Source of the DNA: Butyricimonas sp. Marseille-P3923
Lineage (GTDB): Bacteria; Bacteroidota; Bacteroidia; Bacteroidales; Marinifilaceae
Length of the DNA stretch: 64,000 nucleotides
Assembly: GCF_900184685.1 (NCBI RefSeq)
Contig: NZ_FXXL01000007.1
Coordinates: 1,550,001 to 1,614,000 of the forward strand
Direction of reading: 5' to 3'
The translations under genes were made by a program, and so were the position numbers. The notes under the pieces are model-generated. The model was not told the origin of the DNA. It saw only the letters and a program-made list of their open reading frames with translations, and searched no databases. This document shows, piece by piece, positions 1 to 6,557 of this stretch; the stretch's first letter is position 1, and the number at the start of each line of letters is the position of its first letter.

Positions 1-725
1 ACGAACAACGCTTTTAGCATGTATTTTCTGTTATACAAGCAATACATAAACAAATCAATAAGAATTACCAATAAAACAAAACTCCTTTTTCCTGTTTGCA
101 TCAGGAAAACATAGCAGATAACCAATAAAAGAAATATAATCTTCTTGTTTACAGCTCTCATCTCAATAGACGGCTTCAATAAATAGCACGATAAAATCCC
201 GATAAAAACGGATAGATAAAATCCAGTAATTGCTGATTGAAAGGAAAAACCCACTAAAGTTCTATCTTTTAGGAAACCATCACATATTTGAAATTTCTCT
301 AACCCTAAATGCAGTAGATTAAACCAAGCCAAAAATTCCGGAGCGACAAGTTGCACGATACACCCTAAAAATGCTACAAACGAAACTGCAACAAGTGCTT
401 TAATCTGAAGAATTTGACTACTTCCTTTACTATTCCAACTATATATTAATAAACCTATTACAAGTGCACCACCAAACTCTATTACATTATTCAAATTTGA
501 AAAATCTCTTAAAACAGAAAGTAAAGTCAGAATTATATATGTAAACCACGCAAGAAATTGATGATTAATACTAATCTTTTTTGTATATGCAAATAAAAGA
601 AAAGCAGTTGCTATAAGCATCATAATAGATATCACCTTTGTCATCTCTGGAAACAAAAAAAGAGCTAACAGATATATGAAAACTATTATAACAAAAGACT
701 TATTGCTATTTACGTGCTTTGACAT
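1..725 (-). CDS. Wzy-like O-antigen/capsule repeat-unit polymerase, 3' end cut by the window
   Basis: An open frame runs from an ATG at 723-725 to the left edge without a stop, giving about 241 residues of a very hydrophobic protein. I see successive membrane segments starting near residue 11 (FVIIVFIYLLALFLF), and a TGKRSFVLL stretch near residue 212 that resembles the conserved loop region of O-antigen ligase/polymerase proteins. Family knowledge: such proteins join lipid-linked repeat units in the periplasm. Its place at the end of a flippase/glycosyltransferase operon, 11 bp after the GT2 gene, supports a Wzy role. The sequence is strongly AT-rich like its polysaccharide neighbours. A WaaL-type ligase cannot be excluded because the C-terminal half is missing. 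Confidence 0.72.
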   Translation of the reverse strand, partial: MSKHVNSNKSFVIIVFIYLLALFLFPEMTKVISIMMLIATAFLLFAYTKKISINHQFLAWFTYIILTLLSVLRDFSNLNNVIEFGGALVIGLLIYSWNSKGSSQILQIKALVAVSFVAFLGCIVQLVAPEFLAWFNLLHLGLEKFQICDGFLKDRTLVGFSFQSAITGFYLSVFIGILSCYLLKPSIEMRAVNKKIIFLLLVICYVFLMQTGKRSFVLLVILIDLFMYCLYNRKYMLKALF

Positions 726-736
726 AAGAAACAATA

Positions 737-1741
737 TCAACGACGGTGATTAATATACGACCTTAATACGTTCATAATTAATGATGCATTTCTTATCTTC
801 AAAAGAAGATACATCGCTTTTTTTAACCTGTTCATTCTCCTAAAATTCAAATATCTCAATCCATTTCTAAAATTATGACTTTTAATAATATTCTTAATTC
901 TATCTAAAGATTGATTTGTATCTACAATACATAGTATTTCTGATAACTTCAATGTTATATATCTAGCACTGATTTGCCGGCTAATGTCATATTGCGGATA
1001 TCTAATATTATACTCCTCCAAAATTATATTCACATTGTCTTGCGACTCATTATACTTTTCACTTAACACGTCAATAGTATGAGTAGCAGAATTCATATTT
1101 ACCCTATAATAGTAGATATAATTATTATAATCAATATATACATTATTCATGCATGCATAAATATATTCGGTATTAAATAATCCATCTTCGCTATACTTTA
1201 TATTTTCACGAAATAGAATGCGCCCTTTTTGTATAATTTCATTGCGATATAAGATAGCACACGAAGAATACAATGTAAAACCTGACATTGTTCCGTCATC
1301 TACTATATGATGCTTCAAATCTTCCAAACAATATAAGCCTGAGCGCAATCTATGCTTTATGGGAACAACAGTATTTTCCATAACTGAATATGCCCCCATT
1401 GCAACAAGATCTATATCGTCTTTCATTTTCGACATCAATAATTCACAATAGTTTACATCAATATAATCATCCGAATCTATAAATGTCAAAAACTTACCTT
1501 GAGACAAATTTATACCCGCATTTCTAGCAGAAGATACCCCACCATTGGATTTTGAAAAAAATTTCACACGGCTATCTATTTTCTGCCAATGCTTACATAT
1601 AATTGCTGAACTATCTTTTGACCCATCATCAATTAATATAATCTCGATATCACGGCAACTCTGATTCACAACACTTTCAATACATCTATTCAGGTATTGT
1701 TCAGCATTATAAACTGGAATTATTACACTAATATTACACAT
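737..1741 (-). CDS. Family 2 glycosyltransferase (GT-A fold)
   Basis: A 334-residue cytoplasmic or membrane-associated sugar transferase predicted to add a sugar from a nucleotide donor to the lipid-linked repeat unit. The N-terminal GT-A signature is clear: SVIIPVYNAEQYL at residues 5-17, the nucleotide-binding IDDGS at 37-41, NGGVSSARN at 66-74, and the metal-binding DSDD (DxD type) at 89-92. The C-terminal 150 residues are basic and tyrosine-rich without a domain I recognise. It sits between the FrhB-like gene and the Wzy-like gene in one leftward operon and shares their AT-rich composition, typical of horizontally exchanged polysaccharide cargo. The sugar specificity cannot be read from sequence. 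Confidence 0.88.
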   Translation of the reverse strand: MCNISVIIPVYNAEQYLNRCIESVVNQSCRDIEIILIDDGSKDSSAIICKHWQKIDSRVKFFSKSNGGVSSARNAGINLSQGKFLTFIDSDDYIDVNYCELLMSKMKDDIDLVAMGAYSVMENTVVPIKHRLRSGLYCLEDLKHHIVDDGTMSGFTLYSSCAILYRNEIIQKGRILFRENIKYSEDGLFNTEYIYACMNNVYIDYNNYIYYYRVNMNSATHTIDVLSEKYNESQDNVNIILEEYNIRYPQYDISRQISARYITLKLSEILCIVDTNQSLDRIKNIIKSHNFRNGLRYLNFRRMNRLKKAMYLLLKIRNASLIMNVLRSYINHRR

Positions 1742-1817
1742 TCCTATTTTAGGTTAAAAACATTTGTGGTGTTTCTGAAAGAATACAATAACAATATTTA
1801 AATAAAATTTTAGAGAC

Positions 1818-2969
1818 TTAAATTCCAGTTATCCTTCTTGCATAAGAAATAATTCGTCTCAATAAACTAGGTCTCGTTCTTTTTGTGATAATCCCAATAA
1901 GAGAAAACTCACTCTTATTAAGCACATCAAAGAAATCATCTCTATATTTTGAAATTTTCACACTATGTTCTATACAGGAATTCCCTAATAATATTTTATT
2001 ATAATCTGTACTAACACCATCTACTTTTAATTGAGAATATATTCTTTTGCCCCTCTCCGTATTAATAAGTACAGCACTAACACCTTTATCATCATAAAAT
2101 TCAGGATGATATAATTCTACCCCCCAGTAATCTCCTAATGTAATATCACTCTGACTTCTTCCCCCCTTTGCTGGACAAGCATAACAAGATGGACGTAAAT
2201 ATATATTATGAAGAAAACCCCGCATAAAAATATTATTCCTATGCATTTCAAAGAAATTGGCTTCTTCTTTGTCATAACGAATTTCAAATCCGAATTTCCT
2301 CCAACCTAACCGCTTATTTCTAAATGATATACCCGATATAACTGGTTTCTTATCCTGAACAATAAAACCGATTTCTTTTAGATATTGACACCACACTAGA
2401 GGACTCGGAACTCCATGACATATTACATCTACTGTAATTAAATTCTTATAGTCTTTTCGCAAAAAATGTAGCAATCCAGAAATTTGGCAAGATGTACCAC
2501 TAAACAAAACAAACCGCCCCTGTTTCAAGAATACTTCAGCTTGCTTATACGTTTCACCGATTACACTTTGCACATATTTACTACCTCTAAAGGGTATAAT
2601 GCCTTCAATAGTTTCTGCATAGTCATGAACAACTTCCCACCTGTCATTAAAACGAGCTCCGAAAACAACGCCTCCATTTTCTATTACTTTTTCCGCAAGC
2701 ATAGAAAAAATACCACCGGAGGAACTATTTATACGAATCTCATCAACTTGACATTTAGACGCATAAACTTCTATCGGGCTTCGATTTCCTCCTTGATTTA
2801 TAACCGGACATACTTTTTCACATAATCCGCAATCAATACAACAAGTTCTATCTATCTCTGGATAGAGGAAACCTTCCTTATCCTCTTGCATTGTTATACA
2901 TCGTTTAGGACAACGCTGAACACAAGCACCACAACCACAACAATCTTTTTTATCCTGAATATTTATCAT
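1818..2969 (-). CDS. FrhB-like (coenzyme F420 hydrogenase beta-type) protein with two [4Fe-4S] clusters, polysaccharide-locus type
   Basis: 383 residues. The N-terminus is a two-cluster ferredoxin domain: Cys10, 13, 16, 20 and Cys44, 47, 50, 54 are each spaced CxxCxxCxxxCP. FrhB-type domains follow, with SSSGGIFS near residue 83, SGTSCQISGL and VICHG in the middle, and a C-terminal-half ACPAKGG...SDITLGDYWG segment. Family knowledge: FrhB-like proteins inside polysaccharide loci often accompany pyruvyl-transfer or sugar redox steps, but their reaction is poorly defined and F420 itself is not expected in Bacteroidetes. The gene overlaps the flippase gene by 20 bp, indicating translational coupling. 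I infer a redox-dependent sugar-modification role; no pyruvyl transferase is visible in this part of the locus. Confidence 0.85.
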   Translation of the reverse strand: MINIQDKKDCCGCGACVQRCPKRCITMQEDKEGFLYPEIDRTCCIDCGLCEKVCPVINQGGNRSPIEVYASKCQVDEIRINSSSGGIFSMLAEKVIENGGVVFGARFNDRWEVVHDYAETIEGIIPFRGSKYVQSVIGETYKQAEVFLKQGRFVLFSGTSCQISGLLHFLRKDYKNLITVDVICHGVPSPLVWCQYLKEIGFIVQDKKPVISGISFRNKRLGWRKFGFEIRYDKEEANFFEMHRNNIFMRGFLHNIYLRPSCYACPAKGGRSQSDITLGDYWGVELYHPEFYDDKGVSAVLINTERGKRIYSQLKVDGVSTDYNKILLGNSCIEHSVKISKYRDDFFDVLNKSEFSLIGIITKRTRPSLLRRIISYARRITGI

Positions 2970-4500
2970 TATTTTTTCTGGAAAACACTCTAACTAATTT
3001 TTCATTAATAAAATTGCGCTCAGACTTATTTAGTCCTAGAGTATATGCAAAGCATACAACACAACAAACACTCATTACACCTACAATCACAAAGGAAATA
3101 GAGCTATATGGGACAAAAAACTTAACCAATACTGAAATAATGAAACTTAAAAAAAATACTACTGCACATTTCAAAATAACATTGCTAAAATATTTTCGCA
3201 AAGAAATCTTTATTAATGGTCTAATTATAAATAAACGTACAACGAATGCTATAGCACAAATAACAAGATGCACAACAAATACTGAAGCTGGATTACCTCC
3301 CATTTTTAAAACAACATACGAAACAGGAAGGATCATCAATAAAATTCCTCCTATGACAGATTGATATACTTTTACTTTTCCTGTAGCTGCAGCAGAAACC
3401 ATCAATGGATTTGCAACTGAGTCTATAATAGTAACACATAAAATTAATTTCAAAAATACTGCAGAATACCGAGGAACTTCTTCGAGCCAAATACTCAATA
3501 TCGTTTCTGTCTCTAAAGCTATAGGTAAAGTTAGCATTAAGAGTAAGAAGAAAGTAAATCTTGAACTGCGGAAAACTAAACTATGCATATAATCTAAATC
3601 CTCTGTTGCATACGACTTGGTGATTTGCGGATTAAGTGCTGTCTGAAAGTTTGAGGAGAATTGAGTAACTGCAGACTGTACTTGTACAGCCACACCTCTT
3701 GCTGCATTTACAGATGGTCCGAAAAACACGTTTAGCAAAATATTTAATCCTTGTGTAAATGCTATATAAGCACAATTACCCCATAAATTCCAAGCGGCAA
3801 AAGAAAACATCTCTTTAAAGAGTGTCTTATCAAGAATAAATTTAAACTTTGTTTCACAAAAATGTTTATTACAATATGATGTATATAATATACGAATTCC
3901 GACTTGCACCACAAAAAGTAAAATCGCGTATAAAACTAATTTATTTACATTTCCTATTCTTAATAAATACACGATTACCAATTTCAGGAAAACCTCAACT
4001 ACAGATATATACGCAAATATAGACATCTTTTCGTGAGCAATTATAGCAGCATTATATGGAACACTAATTATAGCAACAACCATGGATAAAATGGAAACAT
4101 GATACACCCAATGTGCGGCAAACACACGCGATTCCGGTATTACCATCTTTTCATTCAGCAACCACAATCCAATAGTCTCCGAAAGAAGAACTATTACAAT
4201 TGCTATAATTATATGAATTACAACACTTATACTAAATACTTTCTGAAGTTGCCTAAAATCCCCCTTACCCAACTCAAACACAAGAAATCGTTGAGTGCTT
4301 GTTGACATTGCACTATTTATAAAGCTAAATAATGCAACGACACCTCCAACTACATTATAAATACCATAATCCTCAACACCTAGCGCAGCTAATACCTCTC
4401 GAGATGTATATAATGTTACTGCCATTGTAACTAGCATACGAAAATATAGCAATATCGTATTTTTAGCTATACGTTTGTTATTTGAGGAAATATCTAACAT
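2950..4500 (-). CDS. Polysaccharide repeat-unit flippase (Wzx/MATE-like)
   Basis: 516 residues with about twelve hydrophobic segments spread over the whole length, starting with a KNTILLYFRMLVTMAVTLYTSREVLAALGVEDYGIYNVVGG region that is typical of the Wzx/oligosaccharidyl-lipid flippase group. The predicted role is moving undecaprenyl-linked repeat units across the inner membrane before polymerisation. It is the first transported-cargo gene after the two GC-richer regulatory genes, and the composition changes abruptly in the 4501-4634 gap. That gap holds a weak internal promoter candidate (a minus-strand TACATTTG box at 4525-4532). The gene overlaps the next one by 20 bp. Confidence 0.87.
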   Translation of the reverse strand: MLDISSNNKRIAKNTILLYFRMLVTMAVTLYTSREVLAALGVEDYGIYNVVGGVVALFSFINSAMSTSTQRFLVFELGKGDFRQLQKVFSISVVIHIIIAIVIVLLSETIGLWLLNEKMVIPESRVFAAHWVYHVSILSMVVAIISVPYNAAIIAHEKMSIFAYISVVEVFLKLVIVYLLRIGNVNKLVLYAILLFVVQVGIRILYTSYCNKHFCETKFKFILDKTLFKEMFSFAAWNLWGNCAYIAFTQGLNILLNVFFGPSVNAARGVAVQVQSAVTQFSSNFQTALNPQITKSYATEDLDYMHSLVFRSSRFTFFLLLMLTLPIALETETILSIWLEEVPRYSAVFLKLILCVTIIDSVANPLMVSAAATGKVKVYQSVIGGILLMILPVSYVVLKMGGNPASVFVVHLVICAIAFVVRLFIIRPLIKISLRKYFSNVILKCAVVFFLSFIISVLVKFFVPYSSISFVIVGVMSVCCVVCFAYTLGLNKSERNFINEKLVRVFSRKNNDKYSG

Positions 4501-4634
4501 AAATAATTAATACCTATAAGCACCCAAATGTATTCACCAAACCGCTATGAGTTTACGCAGGAATTCTATTTTTATCAAATAAAGCCTAAGCCAAATAATA
4601 ATTTGATTTTTTATCTTTCATAAAGTCACAACAA

Positions 4635-5387
4635 CTATTCCATTTTGTCAAACACCCGCTTCGCCAAAATATAAAAAACTTCTGCCACCAAACTGAAATC
4701 AGCATCTTGTCCCATCTGACGCAAACGCTCGATTTTTTCATTCTCCTCCCGCACTACACTTACCCGTAGACGTGCCCGTTCCTCCTCCAACCGTTTATAA
4801 TCTTCCTTGGGCAACATCATCGCTCCCACTGCATCGCCATACAAGCAAATAGCATCCCACCAAGACAACAACACATCACGATCTCCGCCACGGATGTATC
4901 CCAATGCCTCCGTAACCAAACGACCGGCAAGTTCCCCACACGCCTCATCTCCGGCAAAATAGTAACAGTCACATAATATCCGGCAAATATTCGGTGTCCG
5001 ACAAGGCAACGAGAGTTTGCCGTCCCCCCGTGCCGACAGTATCCGATACGCCGCGTCCAAACCGTTTTTCAAGTAATTCAAGTCCGAGTACAACTGGTAG
5101 ACATCCATCTTGTCCGCCGCGTAACCGGCACGGGTATCCACGGGAATATCCTTGTTCAACTGACTCGGGTACAGGTGAACAATTGATTTCGCCCGCTCGT
5201 GGATAGCACCGGAACTTCCGAAATCAGATTCTAACCACGGGTACACCCGTACCATCGAGTACATCGTCAGGTAACCGTGTAATAAGCCCGACAAACACGC
5301 GGGGGGACACGAACGCAAATCAAAATTGTCTAGTTGCTTGTACAACTCGTGAAATAAACCTTTTTCCATCTCTATTTCTTGATTCAC
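4635..5387 (-). CDS. Hypothetical helical protein in the UpxZ position
   Basis: 250 residues, no signal peptide, predicted mostly alpha-helical, with a charged C-terminal coiled-coil-like stretch (DYKRLEEERARLRVSVVREENEKIERLRQ region, residues about 197-226). I do not recognise a characterised domain with certainty. It lies directly downstream of upxY and upstream of the flippase, exactly where upxZ lies in Bacteroides capsule loci. UpxZ proteins block antitermination by UpxY proteins of other loci. Two short stretches (a CLSGLLHGYLTMYS segment near residue 30 and an NICRILCDCYYFAGDEACGEL segment near residue 130) loosely recall UpxZ helices, but this protein is considerably longer than usual UpxZ (about 160 residues). 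The UpxZ role is inferred from context. Its codon use resembles upxY, not the AT-rich cargo genes. Confidence 0.5.
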   Translation of the reverse strand: MNQEIEMEKGLFHELYKQLDNFDLRSCPPACLSGLLHGYLTMYSMVRVYPWLESDFGSSGAIHERAKSIVHLYPSQLNKDIPVDTRAGYAADKMDVYQLYSDLNYLKNGLDAAYRILSARGDGKLSLPCRTPNICRILCDCYYFAGDEACGELAGRLVTEALGYIRGGDRDVLLSWWDAICLYGDAVGAMMLPKEDYKRLEEERARLRVSVVREENEKIERLRQMGQDADFSLVAEVFYILAKRVFDKME

Positions 5388-5429
5388 GATTTCGGGTTCA
5401 TGATTGCAAGCACTCGTGTTGACTCTCTT

Positions 5430-5463
5430 TCAATCATAAATCGCAAATCGTAATTCATAAATT
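5430..5463. repeat. AT-rich intergenic repeat (AATCATAAATC family)
   Basis: A run of near-identical CATAAATCG/CAAATCG/AATTCATAAAT units between upxY and the next gene. The same word family recurs in other intergenic gaps of this window (for example near 21400, 37840, 43300 and 49420). Confidence 0.5.
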
Positions 5464-5466
5464 AAT

Positions 5467-5988
5467 TCACTCTATCTTTTCAAGGAAAGAGCCCGGGATA
5501 TAAGACGTGGCGATCGATGCAACACCATCCAAGCGGATGACTACCCGCTTGTGGCCCCGCAAACGCACCAGTTCTCCCGTCAGTCCCTGCAAGGGCCCCT
5601 TGATAACCCGAACCTGATCACCTCGCTTGAGATCTTTATTCAACACCTCGATACCATCAGGCGAGAAATCTAGCAGGAACATGAAATCTTCCATCTGCTT
5701 ATCGGGAACGATCAAGGAATGGCGACCTTCCACGTCTTTCAAGTAAACGATATTCAGGGAATACTCGTTAATCAAAGAAAAACTCGTCGTCTTATCCGCG
5801 TGAATAAAAATCATCCCGTGAATCAAAAGTACCTGAATCATTTTTCGACCCAACGGGGTATCACGAACTTGCTCCTCGCGCGGGAGAAAATTCTCGATTC
5901 CCAATTCGTCCAACTTTTTCTTGATTAAGAATTCTTGGTTCACTCGCGTGTAAGCGACATACCAATGCATTTTCTTCTCCTCAGCCAT
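5467..5988 (-). CDS. UpxY-family NusG-like transcription antiterminator of a polysaccharide locus
   Basis: 173 residues with the two-domain layout of specialised NusG paralogs. An NGN domain occupies roughly residues 8-110 (WYVAYTRVNQEFLIKKKL, then ENFLPREEQVRD and LIHGMIFIHAD). A C-terminal KOW domain follows from about residue 122 (KRGDQVRVIKGPLQGLTGEL). Family knowledge: UpxY binds RNA polymerase at the leader of its own operon and suppresses premature termination so the long polysaccharide operon is read through. It is the first gene behind the 153-nt leader and the invertible promoter. Met1 or Met7 could be the start; both keep the whole NGN domain. A housekeeping NusG is unlikely given the neighbours. 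Confidence 0.9.
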   Translation of the reverse strand: MAEEKKMHWYVAYTRVNQEFLIKKKLDELGIENFLPREEQVRDTPLGRKMIQVLLIHGMIFIHADKTTSFSLINEYSLNIVYLKDVEGRHSLIVPDKQMEDFMFLLDFSPDGIEVLNKDLKRGDQVRVIKGPLQGLTGELVRLRGHKRVVIRLDGVASIATSYIPGSFLEKIE

Positions 5989-6141
5989 GTACTTGTTTTA
6001 TTCTATCAGCCGACTGGATGCGCTTCGCGCACTAACCCTATTACCGGTCCTGATTTATTGCCATGTGTTTCATGCGCCCCACTTAAACAGTGCTATGTAT
6101 TATGGATGCACGAAAGCTGTTTCGATAAACGATAATTCATA
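5989..6141 (-). promoter_or_regulatory. Leader region of the polysaccharide operon
   Basis: 153 bp between the upxY start and the left arm of the invertible element. It would be the 5' leader once the promoter is flipped toward upxY. It contains a compact GC hairpin at 6019-6031 (stem TGCGC/GCGCA, loop TTC) about 30 nt before the start codon, a plausible pause or antitermination site. No ORF of note is present. Confidence 0.45.
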
Positions 6142-6302
6142 TCAATAAACCATCGTTTAATGACATTAACAATATTTGCTCACTAACAAAATTCACAAAA
6201 ACATAATCACTTAATTACGAGAAATAAAAAAATGTCATTGGATATATTTGCGGAAAATAAAAATGGTGTATATTTGCAGCGCATTAAACGATGGTTTATT
6301 GA
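6142..6302. repeat. Invertible DNA element: 21-bp perfect inverted repeats flanking 119 bp
   Basis: The arm at 6142-6162 is exactly the reverse complement of the arm at 6282-6302; the match stops cleanly at both ends. Each arm is itself quasi-palindromic around AAACCATCGTTT, as expected for a recombinase half-site pair. The 119-bp interior carries a promoter. Established analogy: the capsule loci of Bacteroides fragilis are switched by site-specific inversion of promoters bounded by inverted repeats of about this size, lying just upstream of upxY. No recombinase gene is present in the window, so the enzyme would act in trans. Inversion itself is inferred. Confidence 0.85.
6247..6276 (+). promoter_or_regulatory. 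Consensus Bacteroides promoter inside the invertible segment, facing away from upxY
   Basis: A TTTG (-33 type) at 6247-6250, an 18-bp spacer and TATATTTG (TAnnTTTG, -7 type) at 6269-6276 on the plus strand. The -7 box lies 5 bp from the right repeat arm. In the orientation shown it reads rightwards into the element at 6380-6525 and antisense to the patatin gene, so the polysaccharide operon would be OFF. Flipping the segment would place it to read through the left arm into the upxY leader. No equivalent minus-strand box was found inside the segment. Confidence 0.75.
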
Positions 6303-6379
6303 CACACAATAACAAATTACTAATCAACGTATAACATCTTTTTTTCTCTCTTTCGGTTCAATATCAATTTACCGAAAAC

Positions 6380-6525
6380 CCACGGTAATCCTAGGGCTAT
6401 ACTACCTTAACTTGCTTACAAGTCACTTGTATCACACTTATTTCACCCCTGCCTAATGACGGTGTAAGAAGTGTAAAAGGAATTTGTAACAGAGGAGAGG
6501 TAGTATAACCCTAGGATTACCGTGG
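6380..6525. repeat. 146-bp inverted-repeat element with nested hairpins
   Basis: Arms at 6380-6407 and 6498-6525 match over 27 of 28 positions and each contains the palindrome CCTAGG. Inside lie a perfect 6-bp hairpin (TACAAG/CTTGTA, 6417-6431) and an imperfect 14-bp pair (6434-6447 with 6461-6474, 12 matches). I see no TAnnTTTG box and no ORF. It lies 32 bp after the patatin stop codon. It may be a strong bidirectional transcription barrier insulating that gene from the phase-variable promoter, or a small MITE-like or second invertible element. No target-site duplication is visible. Confidence 0.6.
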
Positions 6526-6557
6526 ATTCCGGGTAGAACTAAACCGGACGGATAAAC

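Noticed and set aside
6163-6281. A promoter already facing upxY within the invertible segment
   Set aside because: No CAAAnnTA (minus-strand TAnnTTTG) occurs inside; the nearest candidates miss the TA or the TTTG.
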